Shown here: positions 1 to 8,332 of the stretch, piece after piece
Numbering within the stretch: the first letter of the stretch is position 1
Layout of the letters: every line of letters begins with the position of its first letter
Source: Bacteroidales bacterium Phil12
GTDB lineage: Bacteria > Bacteroidota > Bacteroidia > Bacteroidales > P3
Direction: 5' to 3'
NCBI GenBank assembly: GCA_002633275.1
Contig: NWBO01000158.1
Location: forward strand, 124,001 to 188,000
DNA length: 64,000 nt
Made by a program: the position numbers and the translations under genes
Notes under the pieces: generated by a model
What the model saw: only the letters and a program-made list of their open reading frames with translations
Told to the model about the DNA's origin: nothing
The model's database searches: none

Positions 1-2
1 AG

Positions 3-557
3 TCGCAGAATGCGTCGGCAGTGTTAAGGACTTGCGATTGTTTGGGACTGCAAGAGGTAAGAGTTGTGGAAAATAATAACAAGTTCGCCGTTACGGACGA
101 TATTTCATTAGGTGCAAACAAATGGTTAAACATCAAAAAATACAATACGTTTGAAAACAATACCAAACGTTGTTTTGATGATTTGAGAAGTGAAGGCTAC
201 AAAATCATTGCTACAATGCCTCACGACAATGATATAAATTTGCAAGATATTGATATAACCCAAAAAACGGCAATAGTTTTCGGTAGCGAGGTCGATGGCA
301 TATCCCAAGAGGCTATTGACAACGCCGATTGTTTTATGAAAATCCCAATGTACGGATTTACCGAAAGTTTTAATATATCCGTTTCGGCTGCAATAACCTT
401 ACATTATCTTACCGACAAATTGCGTCAGAGCAATATACCTTGGCAATTGAGCGAAGAAAAACGCTTAAATACTTTAATCCATTGGGCATTGGAAAGCATA
501 ACGACCAAAGATAAAATTGCAAAAGAATTATTGAATAGAGTTATAAGTGTGAAATAA
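3..557 (+). CDS. TrmH/SpoU-family RNA 2'-O-methyltransferase, 5' end cut by window
   Basis: Transfers a methyl group from S-adenosylmethionine to a ribose 2'-OH in tRNA or rRNA (family knowledge). The frame is open from base 3 and reads NASAVLRTCDCLG before the first possible start (GTG 21), which matches the N-terminal family motif (N-x-x-A-x-x-R-T), so the gene begins outside the window. The SPOUT knot motifs follow: IVFGSEVDGIS and IPMYGFTESFNISVSAA, whose Gly, Glu and Asn residues form the cofactor site. The C-terminal tail is helical and charged. Which RNA it modifies cannot be read; a tRNA Gm18-type TrmH is possible. The family assignment is firm, the substrate is not. Confidence 0.9.
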   Translation, partial: SQNASAVLRTCDCLGLQEVRVVENNNKFAVTDDISLGANKWLNIKKYNTFENNTKRCFDDLRSEGYKIIATMPHDNDINLQDIDITQKTAIVFGSEVDGISQEAIDNADCFMKIPMYGFTESFNISVSAAITLHYLTDKLRQSNIPWQLSEEKRLNTLIHWALESITTKDKIAKELLNRVISVK

Positions 558-599
558 AAACGTTATTCTTGCGTTCTAAGATTTCAAACAGAAAAGAAA

Positions 600-1325
600 A
601 TGAAAATTAAAAGCATAATAATAGCAACTGTTTTATTGGTATTGGGCTGCTGCAAAACTGCCACAGCCCAACTATTCAAAGCCAATGTGTCGGCAGGTTT
701 TGCTATTTCGCAGATTGACGGCGATGAACTCTATGGTTTTAAGCATTTAGGGTTCTCAGGTGGCGTTGGCGTTATGATGCCGATAATTCCCGACAAGACC
801 GATGAGGGTTTTCAGTTATCCACCGAAATACTTCTTTCGCAACGAGGAGCGACAAACAATCATCTTACCGACCCGTTTGAATATCATTGCAATTTGACTT
901 ATATAGATGTGCCGTTGATGATTCATTATGTGGATAAACGTGGTGGTGTTACCCTCGGTGCAGGTATTCAATACGGCAGATTGATTTCCACAAAAGAATC
1001 TTGGACACTATACGATACTATGATAAATGGTATGGATAGACCACTGAACATAAACGACCATAATTTTAAGAAGAACGATTTGTCTGTCGTTGCTGATTTT
1101 CGTTTTACGATTTGGAGAAATTTCAAATTTGATGTGCGTTGGCAGTATTCGTTATTGCCGATTAGAAAAGATGTCGGCTTTTTTAATTCGTACAATCCCG
1201 ATGATGACTATTACAAATCGTGGTATCGAGACTACAAAACACATAGTTTGACTTTCAAAATCATATATGTGTTCAACGAAGACAATGATACGTACCGCCG
1301 TACCAAGTACCGCAGAAGAAGATAA
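600..1325 (+). CDS. Outer-membrane beta-barrel protein (PorT/OMP_b-brl_2 type)
   Basis: This 241-residue protein has an N-terminal signal (hydrophobic residues 6-17) with a probable signal peptidase I site after TATAQ at about residue 24. A LGCC stretch could be mistaken for a lipobox, but the downstream AxAQ site is more typical of Bacteroidota secreted proteins. The rest is a run of amphipathic strands rich in aromatic residues (for example LSTEILLSQRG and VTLGAGIQYGRL), as expected for a small eight-strand barrel. The last strand, LTFKIIYVF, is followed by a basic tail RRTKYRRRR, an odd ending for a barrel. It stands 43 bases after the methyltransferase. No substrate is inferred. Confidence 0.75.
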   Translation: MKIKSIIIATVLLVLGCCKTATAQLFKANVSAGFAISQIDGDELYGFKHLGFSGGVGVMMPIIPDKTDEGFQLSTEILLSQRGATNNHLTDPFEYHCNLTYIDVPLMIHYVDKRGGVTLGAGIQYGRLISTKESWTLYDTMINGMDRPLNINDHNFKKNDLSVVADFRFTIWRNFKFDVRWQYSLLPIRKDVGFFNSYNPDDDYYKSWYRDYKTHSLTFKIIYVFNEDNDTYRRTKYRRRR

Positions 1326-1408
1326 AGACAAAATTTTCTTGTTGCGTGTATAAAAATCACGTTTTTCCACTAAAATAATATTTTCAACACATAAAGACGA
1401 CAACAATA

Positions 1409-1876
1409 ATGATTACCGCTTTATTTCCCGGCTCGTTTGACCCCGTAACCAAGGGACACGAATCCATAGTAAAGAAAGCCCTGCCTATGTTCGACAAGAT
1501 AATTGTGGCAATAGGCGAGAATACGATGAAAAAGAACTCTATGTTTTCATTGGAACAGCGATTACAGTGGTTGAAAGACACTTTTGGAAACTATGACAAG
1601 GTGCTGATAGATTCGTATTCGTGTTTGACAACGGATTATTGCAAAGCGAAAAATGTGAAATATATATTAAGAGGTTTGAGAGACACGGCGGATTTTCAGT
1701 ATGAGAAAAACATAGCCGATGTGAATACAATGCTTGATTCGGAGATTGAAACGGTTTTTTTGCTTGCCGATAAGCAAGAAACAAATATATCGTCTTCGGT
1801 TGTAAGAGAGATGTTGCTATTTGGCAAAGATGTCAAAGAATTTATTCCAAAGGGAGTAATTATTCCTCATAAATAA
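1409..1876 (+). CDS. coaD: Phosphopantetheine adenylyltransferase (CoaD)
   Basis: Catalyses the fourth step of coenzyme A synthesis, converting 4'-phosphopantetheine and ATP to dephospho-CoA. At 155 residues it has the normal bacterial CoaD length. The N-terminus ALFPGSFDPVTKGH contains the nucleotidyltransferase (T/H)xGH signature, here TKGH. The middle motif ILRGLRDTADFQYE and the C-terminal ISSSVVREM (ISSTxxR-type) are both present. The start follows an AT-rich leader and gives an N-terminus matching the family. The gene ends 23 bases before a 21-bp repeat array that separates it from the sigma-factor operon. Confidence 0.97.
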   Translation: MITALFPGSFDPVTKGHESIVKKALPMFDKIIVAIGENTMKKNSMFSLEQRLQWLKDTFGNYDKVLIDSYSCLTTDYCKAKNVKYILRGLRDTADFQYEKNIADVNTMLDSEIETVFLLADKQETNISSSVVREMLLFGKDVKEFIPKGVIIPHK

Positions 1877-1899
1877 GTCATAAAATTTTTACGACTTAT

Positions 1900-1983
1900 T
1901 AGAAAATTAGTGTTAAACATCAGCAAAATAATGTGAGAAACTATTTTATTAGTGTTTAACACTAATTTTTGGGTATGTGATAA
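1900..1983. repeat. 21-bp-pitch repeat array, four units, coaD/sigma intergenic region
   Basis: Four consecutive units lie at 1900-1920, 1921-1941, 1942-1962 and 1963-1983, each exactly 21 bp. The third is TATTTTATTA + GTGTTTAACAC, close to the family consensus. The second starts CAGCAAAATA, as in the arrays at 11743 and 18531. The fourth ends GTATGTGATAA, like the last unit of the array at 35162. The units differ from each other, so this is not a recent simple tandem duplication. Function unknown. Confidence 0.85.
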
Positions 1984-2054
1984 GCGAAAAACGATTGGAT
2001 TATTTTGACATTTTTAACTATATATTGAAAAATACAGAAGTGCAAAAAATTATC

Positions 2055-2062
2055 TATATTTG
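2055..2062 (+). promoter_or_regulatory. Possible -7 element of the ECF sigma gene
   Basis: TATATTTG matches the Bacteroidota -7 consensus TAnnTTTG and lies 36 bases before the chosen ATG. No TTTG is found at the usual 17-23 base distance upstream, so only half of the promoter is recognisable. An ECF-type promoter recognised by the gene's own product would also look unlike the primary consensus. Confidence 0.4.
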
Positions 2063-2097
2063 CAAAAAATTATGTTTGATTGTGTCTGAGAGTTGAA

Positions 2098-2634
2098 ATG
2101 GAGTTGAGCGACAAAGAAATAATCGAGGGTTGCAAAAACAATGACAGAAAATGTCAGCAGTTGTTGTATGACAGATATTCGAGTGTCTTGTTTGGTGTTT
2201 GTCTTAAAAATTCAAAATGTAAGGAAGACGCCGAAGATATTTTTCAAGATGCTTTTGTGAAACTCTATGCCAATTTGGGTAAATTTTCTTACTTGGGAAG
2301 TTTTGAAGGTTGGTTAAGAACTTTTTTTACTCGCGTTGCTTGGAACTACTATCGGGACAGAAAAGATAAGTATTTTAGGATTGAATTGAATGAAACCAAT
2401 GCTCCGACTCACGAAAACATTGTTTTGGAGGATTATTCAAATGAACAATTGATTAATTGCTTGCAAAGATTGGACGATAAGGAGAGAATAATTTTGGTTT
2501 CGTTTGTTATAGAAAATCATTCGTGGGAAGAGATTGCCAAAAATATGAATTTGGAAGTTGCGACGGTGAGGTCGATGTGTTCAAGAGCGAAGAAAAAATT
2601 GTTACAAATGTTTTATAATATGGAAAAGGAGTAA
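2098..2634 (+). CDS. ECF-type RNA polymerase sigma-70 factor
   Basis: A 178-residue extracytoplasmic-function sigma factor. Region 2 covers about residues 20-85 (YDRYSSVLFGVCLK, EDAEDIFQDAFVKLY, GWLRTFFTRVAWNYYRD), which binds core polymerase and melts the -10 region. Region 4 covers about residues 115-170 (RIILVSFVIENHSWEEIAKNM followed by a recognition helix and RAKKKLL), which reads the -35 region. There is no region 1 or 3. I start at ATG 2098 (MELSDKEI), which fits the family better than GTG 2080. The next gene begins three bases after the stop and encodes a single-pass membrane protein, the arrangement of a sigma/anti-sigma pair. The regulon cannot be read from this window. Confidence 0.9.
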   Translation: MELSDKEIIEGCKNNDRKCQQLLYDRYSSVLFGVCLKNSKCKEDAEDIFQDAFVKLYANLGKFSYLGSFEGWLRTFFTRVAWNYYRDRKDKYFRIELNETNAPTHENIVLEDYSNEQLINCLQRLDDKERIILVSFVIENHSWEEIAKNMNLEVATVRSMCSRAKKKLLQMFYNMEKE

Positions 2635-2637
2635 GAA

Positions 2638-3495
2638 ATGAAAATAGACGAGGATAAAATTTTTGAACAATTATCCGAACGTTTGAAGGATTACAAGCAA
2701 GAACCCGACAAACGATTATGGACAAATATTGAAAAGCAAATATCTAAGCCAAAGATGTCTGCCATAAAGGTTTTAACCATTGCAGGCGGTTTGATATTGG
2801 TGGGCGTTGTATGTGCTGTTGCTTTTGCACCGATGAAAGCAGCAAAACAAGAGCCGAAAATGGTCGCAAAAAATATTAAAACTCCGAAAATTGCAGCCGA
2901 TAGAGTAGAAAATACAGCAGTAATACAAGACAAGGAGATTTTAACAGATATTAGCGAAAAAACTGCTGAAAAGACGATAGTAAAAACACAATCTTGCCCT
3001 GCAACAATTACGGATATTGATAAAGTTAGTGAAAAGAAAACGGAAAATTCAACATCGCAAATTAGCAATACACCTGCCGTTGCAAAAGTTGAGCCTCAAA
3101 TTCCGACGAAAAAAGATACTCAAAATACCAAAACAACAACTAATAATAGCGTAACACAAGTTAAGACTAAGGTTTCAAATGGTGGTAACAATCCAACTGA
3201 AATGGAGGAAACAAATGAACTTGTTGTTATGCCGAATGCATTTCAGCCGAATAGCAGCGATGAAAAATTAAATACTTTCAAGCCTATGTATCATAAGGAA
3301 TTGAGAAGTTTTGAGATGCAGATTTATGCTCGTAACGGTATGAAGGTCTTTAATTCAAAGGATGTCGATTATGGTTGGAATGGAGAGATAAAAGGCAAGA
3401 CTGCCGACAAGGGAACATACGTTTATTATATTCAATACGAGGATATGAACGGTAAAGTGTATCAAAAGAAAGGTACTTTATGGTTGCATAGGTAG
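2638..3495 (+). CDS. Putative anti-sigma membrane protein with a gliding-motility-type (CHU_C-like) C-terminal domain
   Basis: This 285-residue protein is translationally close to the sigma gene (three-base gap). Residues 1-40 are cytoplasmic, charged and helical (ERLKDYKQEPDKRLW), as in the short N-terminal region of Bacteroidota anti-sigma factors. One membrane helix spans about 43-64. A Lys/Thr/Ser-rich low-complexity periplasmic linker runs to about 190. The end, residues 194-283, has the layout of the gliding-motility-associated C-terminal domain (TIGR04131/CHU_C): MPNAFQPN, IYARNGMKVFNS, YGWNGE, GTYVYYIQYED and a final KGTLWLHR. That domain normally serves as a type IX sorting signal on large exported proteins; here it sits on a membrane-tethered regulator. 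The anti-sigma role is inferred from position and topology. Confidence 0.7.
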   Translation: MKIDEDKIFEQLSERLKDYKQEPDKRLWTNIEKQISKPKMSAIKVLTIAGGLILVGVVCAVAFAPMKAAKQEPKMVAKNIKTPKIAADRVENTAVIQDKEILTDISEKTAEKTIVKTQSCPATITDIDKVSEKKTENSTSQISNTPAVAKVEPQIPTKKDTQNTKTTTNNSVTQVKTKVSNGGNNPTEMEETNELVVMPNAFQPNSSDEKLNTFKPMYHKELRSFEMQIYARNGMKVFNSKDVDYGWNGEIKGKTADKGTYVYYIQYEDMNGKVYQKKGTLWLHR

Positions 3496-3570
3496 TGAGA
3501 ATTATGGGATTAGAGTCAAGGAAAAAAAGAAAACGATAGTATTTTGATAATTGCAAGTAGCGTTTTAGTG

Positions 3571-3618
3571 CAAAATGTGTTTTATAGAGTATTCTTTAAG
3601 ACACATTTTGTTGTTTTT
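3571..3618 (+). terminator. Intrinsic terminator after the sigma/anti-sigma operon
   Basis: Inverted repeat CAAAATGTGT (3571-3580) and ACACATTTTG (3601-3610), followed by TTGTTTTTTA. The stem is AT-rich and the loop long (20 bases), so efficiency is uncertain. It lies between the anti-sigma stop and the manC promoter. Confidence 0.6.
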
Positions 3619-3630
3619 TACATAAAAAAC

Positions 3631-3661
3631 TTTGTCAAACGGGAAAAATATTTTAATTTTG
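3631..3661 (+). promoter_or_regulatory. Bacteroidota consensus promoter for manC
   Basis: TTTG at 3631-3634, a 19-base spacer, then TAATTTTG at 3654-3661, a full match to TTTG-N19-TAnnTTTG. The expected start of transcription leaves a leader of about 45 bases before the manC ATG at 3714. An AAGGAGGAG-like purine run at 3673-3680 lies in this leader. Confidence 0.75.
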
Positions 3662-3713
3662 TAACTCCATTAAGGAGGAGTACTATAAGTAACATAACAT
3701 TAAACTTTGTGTA

Positions 3714-4811
3714 ATGGATTTAAATAAAAACAATTATTGCGTGATAATGGCAGGCGGTATCGGGTCAAGGTTTTGGCCTATGTCGCGTACGGATAAACCT
3801 AAACAGTTCCTTGACGTAATGGGTGTGGGAGAAAGTCTGTTGCAGATGACTTATCATCGCTTTGAAAAGATTTGTCCAAAAAACAATATATATATTGTAA
3901 CAAGTGCTGTTTATAAAGATTTGGTTAAACAACAACTTGAAGGTATTGAAGACGACAGAATAATTTGCGAACCGACCCGAAGGAATACTGCTCCGTGTAT
4001 AGCGTATGCTAATTTCAGAATTTTGAATCAAAATCCGCAAGCAAATATTATCGTTGCTCCCTCTGACCACCTTATATTGAAAGAAGACAAATTCATTGAC
4101 ATTATCAACAAGTCTTTGGAGGTTGCAAAGGATAACGATATATTGATAACATTGGGTATCAAGCCATCTTATCCGAATACGGGTTATGGTTACATTCAGT
4201 ATGATAGGGTCGGAGGTTTGCAAAACGATAATGACTTTAAGAAAGTCAAACTCTTTACCGAAAAACCTAACCTTGAAATGGCACAAATGTTTATTGACAG
4301 TGGCGATTTTTTGTGGAATGCCGGTATCTTTGTTTGGTCTTTGAATGCTATCAATAATGCGTTGCATGAGTTCTTACCTGATGTTTTCAATGCCTTTAAT
4401 TCCGGCAGGGAACTTATAGGAACAGAAAAAGAAATGGATTTTATCAATGAAATTTATACTTCATGCCAATCCATTTCAATAGATTACGGCGTTATGGAAA
4501 AGGCCGCTAATGTTTATGTGATGCCTTCCGATTTCGGTTGGAGCGATGTAGGAACATGGAAAGCGTTATATGAGGTCAGAAAGAAAGACGCTACCGGTAA
4601 TAGCATTACCGGTAAAAACGTTATGGTTTATAATTCCAAAAATAACGTAATAACTGTTGATGATAATAAATTGGCTGTCATTCAAGGAATGGACGATTAT
4701 ATTATTGTTAATTCAGCCAATGTGCTTTTGATTTGTAAAAAAGACGAAGAACAACGTGTAAAACAGTTTTTGACTGATATTGAAGTTCAAAAAGGAAAAG
4801 AATATTTATAA
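3714..4811 (+). CDS. manC: Mannose-1-phosphate guanylyltransferase
   Basis: Makes GDP-mannose from mannose 1-phosphate and GTP, the precursor of GDP-fucose and mannosylated surface glycans. The 365 residues are the nucleotidyltransferase half only, without the fused isomerase domain of ManC/AlgA types. Visible motifs: the GTP-binding loop MAGGIGSRFWPMSR at residues 13-26 and KPKQF just after, APSDH at the metal site, EKP in FTEKPN (sugar-phosphate site), and WNAGIF. The gene follows its own consensus promoter. asnS starts 25 bases downstream, so the two are probably co-transcribed. The alternative of another hexose-1-phosphate nucleotidyltransferase is unlikely because FWPMSR is specific to this group. 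Confidence 0.93.
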   Translation: MDLNKNNYCVIMAGGIGSRFWPMSRTDKPKQFLDVMGVGESLLQMTYHRFEKICPKNNIYIVTSAVYKDLVKQQLEGIEDDRIICEPTRRNTAPCIAYANFRILNQNPQANIIVAPSDHLILKEDKFIDIINKSLEVAKDNDILITLGIKPSYPNTGYGYIQYDRVGGLQNDNDFKKVKLFTEKPNLEMAQMFIDSGDFLWNAGIFVWSLNAINNALHEFLPDVFNAFNSGRELIGTEKEMDFINEIYTSCQSISIDYGVMEKAANVYVMPSDFGWSDVGTWKALYEVRKKDATGNSITGKNVMVYNSKNNVITVDDNKLAVIQGMDDYIIVNSANVLLICKKDEEQRVKQFLTDIEVQKGKEYL

Positions 4812-4836
4812 TAGATATATAATAGAAAAATAAATA

Positions 4837-6240
4837 ATGGAAGCAAGAAGAATTGAAATAAAAGAATTGTTTTGCGAAAGTGCAAAGCAATGGATTTCTC
4901 AGGATGTTTGTGTAAAAGGTTGGGTTAGAACCAAACGAGGTAATAAAAGTGTTGTATTTATTGCATTGAATGACGGTAGTACGATAAAAAATATTCAGAT
5001 TGTTGCCGATGTTGCCAATTTTAGTGAAGATATATTGAATCAAATTACAACAGGTGCATGTATTTGTGCTGTTGGTAAATTGGTTGAATCCATGGGTAAA
5101 GGTCAGAGTGTGGAAATTCAGGCAAATAGTATAGAGATATACGGCACGGCAGACCCTCAGACATATCCATTGCAGAAAAAAGGGCATAGTTTGGAGTTTT
5201 TGAGAGGTATTGCACATTTAAGACCAAGAACAAATACCTTTGGAGCAGTGTTACGTATCAGACACAATATGGCTTTTGCAATACATAAATATTTTAATGA
5301 CAGAGGTTTCTTTTATTGGCATTCTCCACTTATCACAGCTTCTGATTGTGAAGGAGCAGGAGAGATGTTTCAAGTAACAACTTTGGATTTGGACAACACT
5401 CCAAAGAACGAACAAGGCAAAACCGATTACACGCAGGATTTCTTTGGACAAAGTACTTTTTTAACTGTATCGGGTCAGTTGGAAGGAGAGTTGGGTGCAA
5501 CATCAATTGGTAAGATATACACTTTCGGACCTACGTTTAGAGCAGAGAATAGTAACACTCCACGCCATTTGGCTGAGTTTTGGATGATAGAACCGGAGAT
5601 GGCTTTCTATGACATCAACGACAATATGGATTTGGCAGAGGACTTTATAAAATATTTGGTTCGTTACGCTTTGGATAATTGCAAAGACGATATAGCCTTT
5701 TTGAATGATATGTATGACAAAGATTTAATCAATCGTTTGGAAGGTGTCTTGAAAGAAGACTTTGTTCGTCTGCCTTACAAAGAAGCCATAGATATTTTGG
5801 AAAAGAGCGGACATAAATTTGAAGTGTCTGTATCTTGGGGAATGGATTTGCAAAGCGAACATGAGAGATATTTGGTTGAACAGCATTTCAAACGTCCGGT
5901 TATTTTAATTGATTGGCCAAAGGAAATAAAGTCTTTCTATATGAAACAGAATGATGACGGAAAGACAGTGAGAGGTATGGACGTTTTGTTCCCTCAGATT
6001 GGTGAGATTATAGGTGGTAGCGAACGTGAGGCAGATTACAATAAACTTGTTTCCCGTATGAAGGAATTGAATATGAATATGGAGCATTATCAATGGTACT
6101 TGGATACTCGTAGATTTGGTTCGGCTCCTCATAGCGGTTTCGGTTTAGGCTTTGAGCGTTTGTTACTATTTGTAACAGGTATGGCAAATATCAGAGACGT
6201 TATACCTTTTGCCCGCTTCCCTAAGAATGCAATGTTTTAA
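4837..6240 (+). CDS. asnS: Asparaginyl-tRNA synthetase
   Basis: Charges tRNA-Asn with asparagine. The 467-residue class II enzyme has an N-terminal OB-fold anticodon-binding domain (about residues 15-110: [23 protein letters not shown]) followed by the catalytic core. Core motifs: [26 protein letters not shown] is covered in motif 2 (around residues 228-253), and motif 3 is [12 protein letters not shown] near residue 436. AsnRS rather than AspRS is supported by the [14 protein letters not shown] stretch and by overall length (bacterial AspRS is near 590). It lies 25 bases after manC and 24 before rpoN on the same strand. Confidence 0.96.
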   Translation: MEARRIEIKELFCESAKQWISQDVCVKGWVRTKRGNKSVVFIALNDGSTIKNIQIVADVANFSEDILNQITTGACICAVGKLVESMGKGQSVEIQANSIEIYGTADPQTYPLQKKGHSLEFLRGIAHLRPRTNTFGAVLRIRHNMAFAIHKYFNDRGFFYWHSPLITASDCEGAGEMFQVTTLDLDNTPKNEQGKTDYTQDFFGQSTFLTVSGQLEGELGATSIGKIYTFGPTFRAENSNTPRHLAEFWMIEPEMAFYDINDNMDLAEDFIKYLVRYALDNCKDDIAFLNDMYDKDLINRLEGVLKEDFVRLPYKEAIDILEKSGHKFEVSVSWGMDLQSEHERYLVEQHFKRPVILIDWPKEIKSFYMKQNDDGKTVRGMDVLFPQIGEIIGGSEREADYNKLVSRMKELNMNMEHYQWYLDTRRFGSAPHSGFGLGFERLLLFVTGMANIRDVIPFARFPKNAMF

Positions 6241-6264
6241 TATTTATATAGATTAAATAAAACT

Positions 6265-7674
6265 ATGGTATCAAATTCTCTAACAACCAAGATGCAGCAA
6301 AAGTTTGCTCCTTCGCAGATTCAGTATATGAAACTGCTGCAACTTCCGTCTGCTTCTTTGGAAGATAGAATAAAGGAAGAAATTGAGAAAAATCCGTTGT
6401 TAGAAGAAGATGACCAACAAACAAAAGACGATACATCAATAGAAATTCCACGCATTAAGACCGATTCGAATGGTAAAGTGAGTACAAAAAATGTAGAAAA
6501 GAAAACAGAAGGATTTAAGGTTGATCCCGGTTCTTTTAATGCACAAGAAAATTCTATGTATGAAAGTCTTTTGGAACAGTTGGGCTTAGTTGATTTAACG
6601 GATACCGAATACGAAATTGGAAAAGAGATAATCGGCAACATCAATGAGAATGGTTATTTAACGAGAACCATAGATGCGTTGGCTGACGATTATTTCTTTT
6701 CTCATTCGCAAGAGATTGAAACAAATCAAATAGAGAAAGTGTTGAAGATTATTCAGACATTTGAACCGTCCGGCGTGGGGGCAAGGGATTTGAAAGAGTG
6801 TCTGTCGTTGCAAATAAAGAGAATAAAACAAAAAGGAGAAGACATCAACCTTGCCAAGCAGATAATTCTGTCGGATAATCTATTTGAAATGTTTAAGAAT
6901 AAACAATACACGCAACTTCTATCTAAACTCTCTCGCTCAAAGTCTGATTTGGAAAAAGCCGAAAGTATTATACGCCAATTGAACCCTAAACCTTTTTCCG
7001 GAAGTGAAGGAATTTACGAAAACGTTTATGTAACCCCTGATTTCTATATTTGGAATAACGAGGGTAAGGTTGAATTTCAATTGACAAAGACTTTTAATAA
7101 AACCGTTAAGTTATCGCCCCACTATATCAATATGCTTGACGATTTGAAGAAAAATCCTAAGAAAAAAGAGAATAAAGAAGCCATAGCTTTCATTAAAGAC
7201 AAGATTGAATCGGCTAATGAATTTATGTTGTCCTTGCAACGTAGAGATGAAACATTAGTAAAAGTTATGGCGGCAATAATTAAATTCAATTATGCTTATT
7301 TCCTTGACGGGGATATAACTAAACTAAAACCTATGCGATTGGTGGATATTGCTCAAATGACAGATAATGATATTTCTACAATCTCACGATTTGCATCAAA
7401 CAAATATGCTCAAACGCATTTCGGATTATTCCAAATAAAAAAATTCTTCTCAAACGCTGTTGAAGATGAACAAGGTAATCAGATTTCTTCTGACACCATA
7501 AAGCAAGCACTAAGCAAAATAATAGCCACGGAGAATAAACAAAATCCATATCCTGACGAAAAATTGGTAGAATTGCTCAAAGACGAAGGCTATGTACTTG
7601 CAAGAAGAACTATTGCCAAATATAGAGATTTGTTAGGTATTCCCGTAGCAAGACTTAGAAAAACTATTAATTAA
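6265..7674 (+). CDS. rpoN: RNA polymerase sigma-54 factor
   Basis: Alternative sigma factor that directs polymerase to -24/-12 promoters and needs AAA+ activators. The 469-residue protein shows region I (residues 1-50, QKFAPSQIQYMKLLQLP and EEIEKNPLLEE), an acidic region II, the core-binding region (YESLLEQLGL, EIIGNINENGYL, EPSGVGARDLKECL), and at the C-terminus the RpoN box ARRTIAKYRD (residues 446-455) that contacts the -24 element. All diagnostic parts are intact. No sigma-54 activator gene is visible in this window. It follows asnS by 24 bases. Confidence 0.96.
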   Translation: MVSNSLTTKMQQKFAPSQIQYMKLLQLPSASLEDRIKEEIEKNPLLEEDDQQTKDDTSIEIPRIKTDSNGKVSTKNVEKKTEGFKVDPGSFNAQENSMYESLLEQLGLVDLTDTEYEIGKEIIGNINENGYLTRTIDALADDYFFSHSQEIETNQIEKVLKIIQTFEPSGVGARDLKECLSLQIKRIKQKGEDINLAKQIILSDNLFEMFKNKQYTQLLSKLSRSKSDLEKAESIIRQLNPKPFSGSEGIYENVYVTPDFYIWNNEGKVEFQLTKTFNKTVKLSPHYINMLDDLKKNPKKKENKEAIAFIKDKIESANEFMLSLQRRDETLVKVMAAIIKFNYAYFLDGDITKLKPMRLVDIAQMTDNDISTISRFASNKYAQTHFGLFQIKKFFSNAVEDEQGNQISSDTIKQALSKIIATENKQNPYPDEKLVELLKDEGYVLARRTIAKYRDLLGIPVARLRKTIN

Positions 7675-7726
7675 AATCAATTTATTGTTTAACCCAAAAC
7701 TATTAAAACAGAATTTATAGGCAAAT

Positions 7727-8332
7727 ATGGATCCCTTACCCGCTGAAAGAATATTGGCAAAGATATTTAGGACGGTATTTTCACCGTATATGCTGTCTTC
7801 ATATATTTTTTTATTTTGCTCTTATATGATTTTGGCTTGTAGGATATATTTTATTCTGTATCCGCAATTGTTTTTGGTGTTGTTATTATCCCAAATAGTG
7901 GCAACAGCACTCATACCTTATGTATATACACGCTATATATCGGCAAGCAGTAACACAAAACAAAGGCGAGATGTGTTGGCTTTTGCCCTTGTGGTAAGTA
8001 TAATAAATTTTCTTTTGCTTAAAAATTTTGTACCTCAGACACTATTTACACCGATAGCGACTTCATTCGTTATAACCTTTACGACAATAATCCTTTTGCT
8101 GATTCAATCTTATTTTACACAAATCGACTTGCATTGTACCGTTATCGGAGTTATTGTTGGTTTTGCGTTATTGATGCCGTATTACAAAACATTTTTGTCG
8201 TTGTCGATTGTCTTGCTTGTTTCGGGCTTGGCATTGTCGGTTTATATAGTCTGCGGAAAAAGTAATCTAAAACAAATTGTATATTGTTTGATTACAGGAT
8301 TTCTATCGGTTGGAATTTCGTTGTTGTTGTAA
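7727..8332 (+). CDS. Polytopic membrane protein, possibly PAP2-like
   Basis: This 201-residue protein is almost entirely hydrophobic with about six membrane helices and short polar loops. A segment near residue 130 reads QIDLHCTVIGVIVG, which resembles the final conserved motif of membrane PAP2-type phosphatases (His followed by Gly residues). The other PAP2 motifs (KxxxxxxRP and PSGH) are not visible, so enzymatic function is doubtful. Its stop overlaps the start of the M23 peptidase gene by one base (TAATG at 8330-8334), indicating translational coupling. I do not assign a function. Confidence 0.6.
   Translation: MDPLPAERILAKIFRTVFSPYMLSSYIFLFCSYMILACRIYFILYPQLFLVLLLSQIVATALIPYVYTRYISASSNTKQRRDVLAFALVVSIINFLLLKNFVPQTLFTPIATSFVITFTTIILLLIQSYFTQIDLHCTVIGVIVGFALLMPYYKTFLSLSIVLLVSGLALSVYIVCGKSNLKQIVYCLITGFLSVGISLLL

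Noticed and set aside
1900..1983. Repeat arrays as ordinary transcription terminators
   Set aside because: They lack GC-rich stems and T-runs, occur between divergent genes as well as inside genes, and genuine hairpin terminators are found separately (for example 11519 and 20875).
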